A DNA stretch of 25,623 nt, taken from a virus. The position numbers and the translations under genes are program-made. The stretch is taken from IMG/VR virus record IMGVR_UViG_3300030329_003552, positions 4,274-29,896 of that record, one strand, 5' to 3'. Below are positions 16,801 to 24,412 of this stretch, piece after piece; within the stretch, counting starts at the first letter, position 1; each line of letters starts with the position of its first letter. Below the pieces are notes generated by a model that was given only the letters and a program-made list of their open reading frames with translations, ran no database searches and was not told where the DNA came from.

Positions 16801-19800
16801 GAGTAGTATTTTCGGGTTTTTGACTATCCCCAACTGTAATTCTAGGTATGCCCATATTATCCATAGAAACAGCTTTTACTTGCGTTCCTGAGCTGTTAGT
16901 GAATAATTGAACACCTGCTGAATTAACAGTTAATAGTTGATTGGTAGCCCCACCTGCAGCACTAATAGAAAATCCTTGTTCCCCATCAATTGCCCCAACA
17001 TTATTGGTTAATTCTAATATGGCTCTCCCTTCATAATCAGGGGTACCACCATTTAAAGTTGTGCTATCGTCAGCAGATAACGAAACATTAGTTTTTGCGC
17101 GTCCTAATATAATATCGCCTCGAGGGTCCGCAATATCCGTGTATAAAGTATCAGTACCTGCACTTCTAGCATTTGCTACTATTTGTAATGATTGATGGTC
17201 ATTAGTTAAGTTGGTTAAATCTTGTTCGGCTAATGGTCGCACAAAAAGAGTATGCCATTGATTAGCCGTATTACCACTACCACTAATATCATAATTACCT
17301 GTTTTTAATAGGTAACTTTTACCATCAGGATGGGTTACAAGCGTTACAACCGAGCCTCCGTCATTAGCTACAATTTTTACTGTCTTATAGTTATCAGAAG
17401 CTGTACTACTATGACCTGCCTCAATTGTTCCGTTTGAAATTGACCAATACGTTCCTCCAGATAGTTGGCTAGTTGGAAAATCTACATCTATTGTTTTAGT
17501 CGAAGGAAGAGTAACTGGTATACCTACATCATTTATATCTAATCCATAACCTTCTATAAACGTGGTTATTATGCCATTATTTAATTCATACATATAACCA
17601 GATACTAAAATTTTATAATCTTTGCCCCACAAATTATTTTTTACATGCATTACATGTCCTGGTTGTATAGGAAGTAGTATTGCAATAGGATTACTTGCAT
17701 CTAAAGCAGTCCCGTCGCTTGTATCTGTAGCAGATGCTCCATAGGTTACAGTACTTGACGTTACAGCCGAAATATAAGCATATCTAGTAATAGCCCCAGT
17801 TGTAGCATTTAATTCACATACAACCATCCCTACTTTTGTACCATACGTAAGGGGATTATTAGCTGGCGCAGTATAATCCGCTGGCGTAAAAGCACTATTA
17901 CCAATAACTGCTACATTATCATTATGTGACGCTGCAGTTGTTTTATTAACGCCTCTAGTTACCGTAAACGTATTTGAATTAATAGCTGTAATTTGCATCT
18001 GCTCATGGTCACAAACAATAATATCATTAACACTAAAACCAGAAGCTGAATCAACTATTAATTCTGTAGCACTAGCATTAATATTACCTGCCATATTAAT
18101 CTGCGTAGTTGCAGTTGGGGATGTAGCAAAAGTTAACACATTACTACTACGCGATACATTAGCGGCTGCAGATTCAAGTTGAACATAAGGCAAACGCAAT
18201 ATATTAAAACGTGTTTTTGTAATTGTCCCCGATGAAGTTGTATCTAATATATTTAAAATTTCATGGCGAATAGCATCACGAGCAACATTTAAATTAGTTT
18301 TTAAACGGTACGGTTTTGTGTAGGACAGTTTATTTTTTCTCCGTGCTGTACTTGGAGTGAAGTCTAAATAAACACCAGTAACTGCCGTATTGTCGCTATG
18401 GCTAGCTGGAGTTGTCCCATTATATCCACGCGTTACAGTTAATGTATTACTACTACGCGCAGTAATAAGCATTTGTTCTGATTCGCAATTAATAATTTGA
18501 TTTATAGCAAACACACTAGCATCATCGACATCTACAGCAGTTTCGCTAGTATCTAACGCTTCATTTAATTGGGTAGCTGCCGTTGAAGATGCAGCAACTC
18601 CTGCAGTTAAAAAAAATCTAGTACTACTAGAAGAACTTGGAAACGGGTCAAAATCTTGTCCCGATTCATTTGTAAACTGGAAAGTAGTTGGTTCATCATA
18701 AATATTACCCAATAATACATATTGAGAAGAACCAGTACCACTTTGATACTGAAGTGTAGCACATGGATTAACCACAGTTCCAGTTACTGTAGCATCATCA
18801 CTATGGCTTGCCTCACTAGTACTACTAGATGCTCTTGTTACCGTAAAAGTATTAGTACTAGTATTAATAGCGGTAATAGTCATTTTTTCACTATCTACAG
18901 TTATAATTTGTCCTACGACAAAATCAGTAACTGAATCAACTACCACTGAAGTCACACTATCATTTATAGCTCCATTTAACGCCGTTGTGGGATTAGCTCT
19001 ATATAAAAGTAACGGATTAGTAGATTCCGCATCTTTGTCTGAGCCTGTTGGGGCAGTGTATTTAATATACGTTAAACGTTTTCCAGACCAATCTATATTT
19101 CCTACTATAGTTGCAGGTAAAAGTTCAAAAGTAGCAGTATTTTCAAATTGAGTATTTGTTCCTGAATCTGAAACCGCAGTTTCTGTATAATGTACAATAG
19201 CAGATGTGTATAATACGGATGTAGTAGAATCAAATTCACAATCTTGTAGCATTGCCCGTTTATAATTTGTTTCTCCAGTCCATCCCTCTGATGGAAATTC
19301 AACGGTTAACCCATACTTACTAGGGTCTGCAGCTGTACTTCCCCCAACTCCTGGACGGGTTCCTCTTAAAAAATAATTAAAATCCACATTAGGATTATGC
19401 GTACTAACTAAACTTGTAATATTTGGGTCTATATGAAAATCGTACCCAAAATGTTTATTATCTGTAGAACTGTGAGGTTCAGCCATAGCTAACGTATGAA
19501 TCGTACGTAATAATTGTCCTTTGCCTGATTTAGTAATATCTAACGCATCTTTATGCGCTGAAGTCGTGTCTCCAGTTGCTCGTTCATTAGCTGTAAATGC
19601 AACTTGTGATGCTTCAAATTTAGATGTATCATCGGTATCAAAATTGTCTGATACTGCGTCTAAGATTTTTTGAATTACTCCGCTTCGTTTTGTTGTATCA
19701 GGTGTTTGACCACTACTCTCAATATCAATAGTTTTTAAAGCTGAGGGAACGTGGTCTAACGGATAGTCGGATAACTCCGACAAAACTTCTCTTAATAATA

Positions 19801-20140
19801 ATCTAATAGTACTTCCTTGGTCTAAACTATATTGATTTTGCGACTCAAGAACTCTACCCCGAAACAGCATTATCCCAGTGTCTTCATCACTTACACGACA
19901 ATCTAATAACTCGGTAAACACTCCTGATAATTTGCCTTGTGAAGTATTCGATGCGGTTATATCCGTTGTTGTAGACATATAGGATTGTGAAGGATTAGAT
20001 AAAATTAATTCGCAAACCGCTGCTGCATCAATTATTTTATTAATTGTTGCTTTCGCAACCGCATTTGAGCCCCCATGCGTTAATGCTTGTACCCAATTAG
20101 TTCCATCAAAATAATCAAGTCTAATATTTAATTCGACCAT
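13847..20140 (-). CDS. Giant tail hub/fibre protein with beta-module repeats and S74 chaperone
   Basis: A 2097-residue virion protein, probably a tail-tip hub fused to a host-contact fibre. Residues 1 to about 380 look like a hub domain (TGIMLFRGRVLESQNQYSL and a following Leu-rich stretch). From about 382 to 1817 there are about eight copies of a 70-90-residue beta module (V.VDS..F..G..I.ID.E.M.ITA...NT.TVTR...GT.A..H.DN..V). Two fibre motifs, TYTFSTDLDTGMYQ (about 1413) and YSFQQDYRTGMWFQ (about 1873), each precede a Phe-Ala-Val-Gly-Gly strand. The C-terminus (about 1985-2097) is a peptidase S74 intramolecular chaperone, with VSDIRQKENV at the expected self-cleavage point before Ser1985 and an ending coiled coil (IGPLVAAIKELKAEIDELK). 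Likely trimeric. The start overlaps the preceding stop as TAATG. Confidence 0.88.
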   Translation of the reverse strand: MVELNIRLDYFDGTNWVQALTHGGSNAVAKATINKIIDAAAVCELILSNPSQSYMSTTTDITASNTSQGKLSGVFTELLDCRVSDEDTGIMLFRGRVLESQNQYSLDQGSTIRLLLREVLSELSDYPLDHVPSALKTIDIESSGQTPDTTKRSGVIQKILDAVSDNFDTDDTSKFEASQVAFTANERATGDTTSAHKDALDITKSGKGQLLRTIHTLAMAEPHSSTDNKHFGYDFHIDPNITSLVSTHNPNVDFNYFLRGTRPGVGGSTAADPSKYGLTVEFPSEGWTGETNYKRAMLQDCEFDSTTSVLYTSAIVHYTETAVSDSGTNTQFENTATFELLPATIVGNIDWSGKRLTYIKYTAPTGSDKDAESTNPLLLYRANPTTALNGAINDSVTSVVVDSVTDFVVGQIITVDSEKMTITAINTSTNTFTVTRASSSTSEASHSDDATVTGTVVNPCATLQYQSGTGSSQYVLLGNIYDEPTTFQFTNESGQDFDPFPSSSSSTRFFLTAGVAASSTAATQLNEALDTSETAVDVDDASVFAINQIINCESEQMLITARSSNTLTVTRGYNGTTPASHSDNTAVTGVYLDFTPSTARRKNKLSYTKPYRLKTNLNVARDAIRHEILNILDTTSSGTITKTRFNILRLPYVQLESAAANVSRSSNVLTFATSPTATTQINMAGNINASATELIVDSASGFSVNDIIVCDHEQMQITAINSNTFTVTRGVNKTTAASHNDNVAVIGNSAFTPADYTAPANNPLTYGTKVGMVVCELNATTGAITRYAYISAVTSSTVTYGASATDTSDGTALDASNPIAILLPIQPGHVMHVKNNLWGKDYKILVSGYMYELNNGIITTFIEGYGLDINDVGIPVTLPSTKTIDVDFPTSQLSGGTYWSISNGTIEAGHSSTASDNYKTVKIVANDGGSVVTLVTHPDGKSYLLKTGNYDISGSGNTANQWHTLFVRPLAEQDLTNLTNDHQSLQIVANARSAGTDTLYTDIADPRGDIILGRAKTNVSLSADDSTTLNGGTPDYEGRAILELTNNVGAIDGEQGFSISAAGGATNQLLTVNSAGVQLFTNSSGTQVKAVSMDNMGIPRITVGDSQKPENTTQIATTGTSYAVPSQKTTLINMAGNVATGDTSLVVDSTTGFLAGDIIRISTSGTSTYGSDPDVHEQIRIDTVTNSTTLAVTRGFNGTTAVTYNDNANVQGYQGHNETRITPNVPLKFHHNINAILSETRTATQLNEALDASETGVDVDSTTGFLVGQYILIDAEVMLITAISGNTLTVTREREGTSAATHADNTAVTTWVPSVFGQTETEIYRQGYTENDVDYQDSAYNSGDNPGRGRNLIINDGAPSSRNPEIPKDTTSGKETLQVASRLIANNLAIQAPRFYGSTWGTGTAQSALHPTYTFSTDLDTGMYQEQAGELDFAVGGSREMSLTSDALTIYGNLSITGSFNRAEHTQLGGYLYLDENFLYDSSSNVPGTSTTDNVLTIADYDEDGVTERTEAVAKFLSPGDTLQILQGDPGGTQTHQILRVARVVSDTQVQVERPHPTLSTTTETAGTIYSGDGVTFPADVTTIRVVAADIRWVGGIITVVSGTLPDEQMLVTAVAVQSSGGSTYYDLTVVRGYNNTTATVHADGETVTLNSWGAFSANKATGLPGHTATIDEDLTISETDVTIATPSTNLNGAIDGSVDTTSVVVDSVAHFSVSQVITIDSEKMTITAINTDTNTFTVTRASLSTSAASHSDNASVAGTNSVADGNIAVGNYIKIDNEILKVTAVNTSTNVLTVTRATTETHAATHSNGATVTVQPVEILVGRELPVGNILALDHKQIDDNDANASYNPGTLSGTTVDEHRYLGNVQPAYSFQQDYRTGMWFQKTTTGNRMHFAVGGTTLLSMGVGTDAGDNHAGDLLWIGKNFKCVNNRGNTNSLVHTRFHGNITPDIDRSGDSGSFNHHHLLGTSSLPWYEGSVVNALSEVSDIRQKENVVNITNGLDIITSLTPIQYNKIGQTNVEFGFAAQDVKTQMLALGYTEDIALYVEETDRIDENGEPTNDESVAEETFWSLKYTELIGPLVAAIKELKAEIDELKNG
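14690..18995 (-). repeat. Array of about eight diverged beta modules inside the fibre gene
   Basis: Approximate module positions, in gene order, are 18770-18995, 18370-18595, 17890-18115, 16495-16760, 16200-16430, 15180-15420 (degenerate), 14860-15080 and 14690-14860 (half module). Each encodes an entry strand (ATQLNEALD or NGAI), a V.VDS segment, an I.ID.E.M.ITA strand, TVTR, and an A..H.DN.AV end. The modules are scattered between unique domains rather than in one tandem block. Protein similarity is high between some copies (first and seventh) but their codons differ widely, so they are not recent duplications. Confidence 0.8.
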
Positions 20141-20766
20141 TAGATGCCACTAATCCCTGTTGTATCTGCCCGAGCTAAAGAAACTAACTGCATCTGAAAT
20201 TCCCATCGGTCTTCTTGGGAAGCAACCTGATTAAATCGACAAGCTTGTATACTACATTTATATAAAGCCCCCCCAGTTTCTGAATTAGTTCCTGAAACTG
20301 TAGATGTCGGAGTGCTTGCACCATTTGTATCAGCTGCAATATTATACCTAGGAAAATTTGCATCTCCAAATTCTACTTCAAGTTTAACGCTAGCATTATA
20401 AATCCATGTATATAAGGCTTCTTCTAATTTATTTTTATAAGGAACATAGTATGTTTGGGTCACATCTGTGTAATTGCTTGTGCTTGCCCAATATTTTCTA
20501 GTAATTGACATGCTTTCCATATTTTCAAAACCACTTGTAGTTGTGCTGGCTGTTCCAACATTATCAACAATCCCTGAAATAGAAAGAGCGGGTCTAAATT
20601 GCCCTAAATCCATTATATTTGGATTGCTCCCTGGTATTGCAAATTGAACTGGACTACGCGCAACATTAATTGCTATAGTATCTGCTTTTAAAGCATATCT
20701 TATATATGTTGTACTAGTTGCATTATTATCGTGGGCGCAATTTCTTAAAAGTACTGCTAATGTCAT
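20140..20766 (-). CDS. Distal tail / baseplate-like structural protein
   Basis: A 208-residue protein encoded between tape measure and hub/fibre genes, the place where siphophages encode the distal tail (Dit) protein. The N-terminal half has a strand-rich pattern (DTIAINVARSPVQFAIPG, then NIMDLGQFRPALSISGIVDN) similar to tail-tip proteins that begin with a beta sandwich. The middle holds YVPYKNKLEEALYTWIYNASVKLEVEFGD and the end YKCSIQACRFNQVASQEDRWEFQMQL. No enzymatic motif is visible. The ribosome site is AGGAG, 6 bases upstream, and the stop overlaps the fibre start as TAATG. The structural role is well supported by position; the exact identity is inference. Confidence 0.6.
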   Translation of the reverse strand: MTLAVLLRNCAHDNNATSTTYIRYALKADTIAINVARSPVQFAIPGSNPNIMDLGQFRPALSISGIVDNVGTASTTTSGFENMESMSITRKYWASTSNYTDVTQTYYVPYKNKLEEALYTWIYNASVKLEVEFGDANFPRYNIAADTNGASTPTSTVSGTNSETGGALYKCSIQACRFNQVASQEDRWEFQMQLVSLARADTTGISGI

Positions 20767-20774
20767 ATTTTCTC

Positions 20775-22079
20775 CTATCTATACGGTGATAAAAACGGGT
20801 TATGTCCAGATGAGCCTTGACCCAAGAACCCATACGGAGAATCTTCTCCGAAAACGTCAGCTCCTAGCATTTCGGTACTTCCGTCTCTTATTTGATAATT
20901 ATAATTTAATTGTTGGTTAGAAGCGTGAGCTTGCTGTACTGTAGGTGTTACACGAGCGCTAGAAGTATTATTAGTATTAAAGTTCATAGTTATACTAGGA
21001 GCATGCAACATTGGGTGACCTTGGTTGGCATTTAGTGGCGTTAGCCCACTCATTGTGTCGCTAAAAAGTCCCCTTACTTGGTCAAAAAATCCTGTTTGGG
21101 GAGAAACTCCAAGCCCTAAATCACCGGGTTTTCCAAACAAAAAATCTTTAGTGCCCCCAAACCCTGGAAAATTTATATCTTTTAGTTTTGGTTTTAAACC
21201 TAGCAACTTACTCCAAAATAGTCTCATTCCGTTATCTATTGCCGTCTCTATAGCTTCAGGTAAGTAATTTAAATTTTTACCTATGTCTTCAGAAAATACA
21301 CTTACTAATTGACCTACCAACTCTATTAACAATGGAAATTTTTCACTAATTTCCCCCCAAATATGTGAAAGATTTTCCCCCATAATCTTTAACGGTCCGT
21401 ATGCATAATACAGCCACATGTCTTCAATGTCTTGAGGTAAAGCCAATAGTTTGTCAACTACTTGTGTGACACATTCTCTTATTGTTTTTAATATAGGAAA
21501 TTTGTCTTCCAAATAAAGATAAGCTGCTTCAAATTGTTCCCATAACCACTCAACAACAGGGGTCATAGCTTCTTCTATAGCAGGAATTGCATGGTTAAAA
21601 AAATCTTGTGCTGATTTACCCAGCCAATTCCATAAATCTGCCCATCCTGTCTCATCACCATTAAAGATTTTATTTAATGCATCTACTGCAGGGGCAAAAT
21701 ATTCTTTAATCTTAGGAATGGATTCATCTGCTATTTTTTGTGCCCATGCAGCTACTTTAGGTATCATTTTTGCCATTAATTGTAATGCTGGAACAATTAT
21801 TGGCTCGATAAATGGTGCTAAAATTACATCAACTAAAGCTCCCATTAACTGAAAAATAGACCCAATTGTACTAGTAAAAACTTGTGACTGCTTTAAAATA
21901 GCACTAAGGGATATTGTTACACCAAGGGTTTTAGCTAAACTAACTTTTCGTTGTTTTTCCGCTTCTTTAGCATATTCAGTTTGTTGTTTAATTTGTTTGC
22001 GTGTTTCTTTATCAGCGCGCCCTATCGACCCACCAGTATCATCTGTTATTACGTGGTCAACTCTATAATTTGATGTCAT
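20775..22079 (-). CDS. Tail tape measure protein
   Basis: Sets tail length and occupies the tail lumen. The 434-residue protein starts with a hydrophilic basic helix (KETRKQIKQQTEYAKEAEKQRK, about 25-46). A hydrophobic helical segment follows (ILKQSQVFTSTIGSIFQLMGALVDVILAPFIEPIIVPALQLMAKMI, about 61-106) that could cross a membrane during DNA entry. Next come amphipathic helices with regularly spaced Trp (to about 240) and a Pro/Gly-rich C-terminus. It sits directly after the tail assembly chaperone frames, the normal place. It is short for the family; if the usual 0.15 nm per residue applies, the tail would be about 65 nm. No lysozyme or peptidase domain is seen. Confidence 0.78.
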   Translation of the reverse strand: MTSNYRVDHVITDDTGGSIGRADKETRKQIKQQTEYAKEAEKQRKVSLAKTLGVTISLSAILKQSQVFTSTIGSIFQLMGALVDVILAPFIEPIIVPALQLMAKMIPKVAAWAQKIADESIPKIKEYFAPAVDALNKIFNGDETGWADLWNWLGKSAQDFFNHAIPAIEEAMTPVVEWLWEQFEAAYLYLEDKFPILKTIRECVTQVVDKLLALPQDIEDMWLYYAYGPLKIMGENLSHIWGEISEKFPLLIELVGQLVSVFSEDIGKNLNYLPEAIETAIDNGMRLFWSKLLGLKPKLKDINFPGFGGTKDFLFGKPGDLGLGVSPQTGFFDQVRGLFSDTMSGLTPLNANQGHPMLHAPSITMNFNTNNTSSARVTPTVQQAHASNQQLNYNYQIRDGSTEMLGADVFGEDSPYGFLGQGSSGHNPFLSPYR

Positions 22080-22084
22080 ACTAT

Positions 22085-22306
22085 TTACCTATTATTTGCA
22101 ATTCTTTGTTGTCGGTCTTGTTCATCTTTAATACGTTGTTTTTGTGCCATTTCCCAACCCAAAATTATCGCGATTTCATTTTCTGACAATCCAATAATAA
22201 CCTCATATGGAATTCCTAATGCTAATAAACTTATTATGGTTCCCCAATACTCAAAAATTAGTCTTTCTTCTGGTAATATATCACCAACCCCTGCAAGAAA
22301 GACCAT
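22085..22306 (-). CDS. Tail assembly chaperone, downstream (T-like) frame
   Basis: A 73-codon frame that is probably expressed mainly as a -1 frameshift extension of the upstream chaperone, as in lambda G/GT. The ATG overlaps the upstream stop (TAATG). Upstream of that ATG the same frame is open back to the seven-A slippery run, so a slip gives a fusion in which Arg-Ile-Met-Val follows Lys128 (about 203 residues in all). The product begins with a hydrophobic helix, then EVIIGLSENEIAIILGWEMA and a basic helix (RIKDEQDRQQR). It is the gene just before the tape measure, which is where GT extensions bind. Independent initiation at the ATG is also possible; the near ribosome site is poor. Confidence 0.75.
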   Translation of the reverse strand: MVFLAGVGDILPEERLIFEYWGTIISLLALGIPYEVIIGLSENEIAIILGWEMAQKQRIKDEQDRQQRIANNR

Positions 22307-22695
22307 TATTCTTTTTTTGCGGTATCTATATCAAACTCATCTTCATTAGCGCCAAAAGCTTTTGGTACCAATGATTCTAAAGCAGCTCCTAAACGACTAT
22401 CTATAGAAATTAAAAAACTTTCCGTTGTTTTACCCCATGGCGCATCTACAATCATTTCTCTTAAACAAGAACGTACATACTCCGCACTTTGAAAAGCGGT
22501 ATTACCTTCATTGTCCCATTTAAGATGCTCAGAAAGAAGTTTATTTTTACGCGCCCAGCTCAACGGTTTTATAGTAACCTCAAACGTGTCGCCTGTTTCT
22601 TCAATAGTAACAGTCTCTACTCTGGAGCTGTCTGTAATTTGGTATTTAGATACGTCAAATGAAGACGCACCTTTAGTTCGACTAGTTGTAGCCAT
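22306..22695 (-). CDS. Tail assembly chaperone, upstream (G-like) frame
   Basis: A 129-residue cytoplasmic chaperone that is thought to coat the tape measure protein during tail assembly. It is made of a beta-rich start (SRVETVTIEETGDTFEVTIKPLSWARKNKLLSE, about 23-55), common in phage tail chaperones of the G/gp14 type, and a helical C-terminal half. It lies between major tail protein and tape measure, the standard order. Its last codons before the stop contain a slippery A AAA AAA heptamer in the correct frame to produce the longer fusion with the next frame. GGAGG precedes the start codon. Confidence 0.78.
   Translation of the reverse strand: MATTSRTKGASSFDVSKYQITDSSRVETVTIEETGDTFEVTIKPLSWARKNKLLSEHLKWDNEGNTAFQSAEYVRSCLREMIVDAPWGKTTESFLISIDSRLGAALESLVPKAFGANEDEFDIDTAKKE
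22312..22318 (-). promoter_or_regulatory. Predicted -1 ribosomal frameshift site (A AAA AAA)
   Basis: On the minus strand the upstream chaperone frame ends GCA AAA AAA GAA TAA. The last A of GCA and the two AAA codons form a textbook X XXY YYZ heptamer, A AAA AAA. After a one-base slip back, reading goes AGA ATA ATG and enters the downstream chaperone frame, which is in the -1 phase and has no stop between. The purine-rich sequence and position three to four codons before the zero-frame stop match known tail chaperone frameshifts. Confidence 0.8.
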
Positions 22696-22728
22696 CTGTC
22701 CTCCGCTATATTCAATTTTTCTATTGGC

Positions 22729-24366
22729 TTATGGGTAATAATGCTCTGAATCTACTACGTCTATCTTCAAATTACGGAAAAGAATGTCTGCATCAACTTG
22801 GAATGGGTTTTCTCCCCCAAAATCATGTTGCGCGCTTCGTATGAAAGCTCCTTGGTTATTGCCCCCCGTACCTGCACTGCCGTCATCTGGAATTGTAATT
22901 GTAATAGTATCGTTAGTTCCTCGTGTAAAGGTTAACGTTATATTAAAACCAGCTTTTCCAGAACCATAGTCACCTTCTAGTAACATTTCAGTAAATAATG
23001 TTCTTGCAGCATCACTAGCTGAAGTTAGTGCATCGGGTAATGCAATGGTTGCCGTCATCGAATATTCTCTTCGATTTTCTTTTGTCTCTACGGGACCCTT
23101 ACGGCGTCCCAGTTGCTTTTGTATGTAATATCTAGGCTCTTCACCATTAGAAATACTAAGAGTAAAGTTTCTAAGCCTAGCAATGGTTTGACCAAACATA
23201 GTTACTTCTCCCTGAGAAAAGTAATATGGGTCAGTTGTTGGGAAATTCACATCACCACTATCAATTTTTTGCATCAAAGAATAAAAAGGATGGTTGGTGC
23301 TACTTGAAAATCCTGTGTTATATTGTTGATTTGTTATCATGCCTAAAAATTGTACGCCATCCCAAGACATTGTAACTAATCCACCCTCTTCCGCAGAAAT
23401 AGAGGCACTTCCTACTTTGCCTCCATAATACCTTCTATCAAAATCTTTATCAGCGTCTTCGTCGGAAGCTCTCATGTGGGCGTGCCATGATACCGAATCT
23501 AAATCTACAGTTTCAGTAATCGCATGAGTATAATACGCTCCAGAAGAAACTTCATTAACAACGGCATTATCCGCATGGTCAAATTGTAATGGGTAATCTA
23601 ATTCAAATGTATCACTGCTATCAGATAAAATTTTTCGCACTTCAGACTTTGTTCCATCAGCTTCAACAATTTGGATATATTCATCAGCTTGTAAATTAGC
23701 TACGTTAGCGCCATCACATGTAATATGTACATCACCTTTTTTAGCAGCGCCATTAAGTAAAATAGTATCACTTGCTACAGATGAAGGTGTGGTGGTTACT
23801 TGCCCAATTGGAAACCTTAATGCTTTACCATTTAAAAGTACAAATCCACCAATAGACCCTACATAACTTTGAGAACCGCTATATGCAGCATAAAAATTTC
23901 TTTTTGACGCGGTTCCTAGAAAATATCTTCCTTCAATTGTAGGTGACATATCGGGTAAGTCTACGGTTTCATAAACGCCTGGAATAAGGTCAATATATTT
24001 ATCTTTATCTGTGTCGGTTACACCCGTTACTACTTGAATATTAGTATTATCTGCATGAAAAAACGCCGTTGGAGCGTCTAAAGTAAGACCAGTTGTTCCA
24101 TCAACATATTCTACTTTTCGTACTTCAGAAGCTCTGCTAGTCCCACTACCACTAACTTCGGGACCTATTTGGATAAATTCGCCAGCTGTAATACCAGATA
24201 AATTATCTACAGTAAGCGTTCTTGTGCCAGCGGCTACACCTGCAGAACTGTTAATGAGAGCTGTTCCAGTACCGTCTGTTACCGCACTAGCTAATTCTGG
24301 ATATCCCCCTTGGGCAGCTTCAACGCCAAAAGTTAGTTGCGTTTGGTCCGCTCGATATATTGCCAT
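22729..24366 (-). CDS. Major tail (tube) protein with inserted beta modules
   Basis: Probable tube subunit of the tail. The 545-residue protein is long for a tube protein. It carries two modules of the type found in the fibre gene: residues about 36-116 (AGTRTLTVDNLSGITAGEFIQI to FFHADNTNIQVV) and about 200-276 (LQADEYIQIVEADGT to FDHADNAVVNEV). The remainder, including GRYFLGTASKRNFYAAYSGS, SISAEEGGLVTMSWDGVQF and the C-terminal AFIRSAQHDFGGENPFQVDADILFRNLKIDV, looks strand-rich like tube proteins. It lies between terminator and chaperone genes, as expected. GAGGAGG lies 4 bases before the ATG, behind a leader hairpin, consistent with heavy expression. A sheath or large virion protein is the alternative. 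Confidence 0.75.
   Translation of the reverse strand: MAIYRADQTQLTFGVEAAQGGYPELASAVTDGTGTALINSSAGVAAGTRTLTVDNLSGITAGEFIQIGPEVSGSGTSRASEVRKVEYVDGTTGLTLDAPTAFFHADNTNIQVVTGVTDTDKDKYIDLIPGVYETVDLPDMSPTIEGRYFLGTASKRNFYAAYSGSQSYVGSIGGFVLLNGKALRFPIGQVTTTPSSVASDTILLNGAAKKGDVHITCDGANVANLQADEYIQIVEADGTKSEVRKILSDSSDTFELDYPLQFDHADNAVVNEVSSGAYYTHAITETVDLDSVSWHAHMRASDEDADKDFDRRYYGGKVGSASISAEEGGLVTMSWDGVQFLGMITNQQYNTGFSSSTNHPFYSLMQKIDSGDVNFPTTDPYYFSQGEVTMFGQTIARLRNFTLSISNGEEPRYYIQKQLGRRKGPVETKENRREYSMTATIALPDALTSASDAARTLFTEMLLEGDYGSGKAGFNITLTFTRGTNDTITITIPDDGSAGTGGNNQGAFIRSAQHDFGGENPFQVDADILFRNLKIDVVDSEHYYP
23539..23769 (-). repeat. Second fibre-type beta module in the major tail protein
   Basis: Residues about 200-276 of the major tail protein run from TILLNGAAKKGD through ADEYIQI, EVRKI, FELDYPLQ and FDHADNAVV. 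This follows the order of the fibre module (entry strand, G..I.I.. strand, E....I strand, strand, F.H.DN..V). Confidence 0.6.
24019..24261 (-). repeat. First fibre-type beta module in the major tail protein
   Basis: Residues about 36-116 run from ALINSSAGVAAGT through TLTVDNLSGITAGEFIQI, EVRKVEYV, LTLDAPTA and FFHADNTNIQVV, the same strand order as the modules in the fibre gene, with a longer loop in the middle. Confidence 0.6.
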
Positions 24367-24384
24367 ATTTCCTCCTCAAGTGAA

Positions 24385-24404
24385 AAAGAACATTTGCGTT
24401 CTTT
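24385..24404 (-). promoter_or_regulatory. Stem-loop in the leader of the major tail protein gene
   Basis: Arms 24398-24404 (AAAGAAC on the minus strand) and 24385-24391 (GTTCTTT) pair over a 6-base loop, followed by a short T run. It stands in a 56-base gap, 8 bases before the ribosome site. It could be a weak terminator after the upstream gene or a 5' stabilising hairpin of the tail-protein mRNA; with only two G-C pairs in a seven-pair stem, I lean towards the latter. Confidence 0.5.
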
Positions 24405-24406
24405 AT

Positions 24407-24412
24407 ATTATA
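24407..24412 (-). promoter_or_regulatory. Candidate -10 element before the major tail protein gene
   Basis: A perfect TATAAT on the minus strand, about 40 bases before the major tail protein start. No good -35 is found at 16-18 bases upstream (AGCAGA at best), so it would need an activator or a phage sigma factor. The predicted start, near 24400, falls at the first arm of the leader hairpin. Confidence 0.4.

Noticed and set aside
14690-18995. Repeat array considered as CRISPR or satellite DNA
   Set aside because: The repeat is at protein level with diverged codons, unit size of about 200-270 bases and an uninterrupted reading frame; there are no short identical repeats with spacers.
21465-21475. 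TTGACA hexamer on the minus strand inside the tape measure gene
   Set aside because: The sequence 17 bases downstream is CAAGAC; no promoter is likely.
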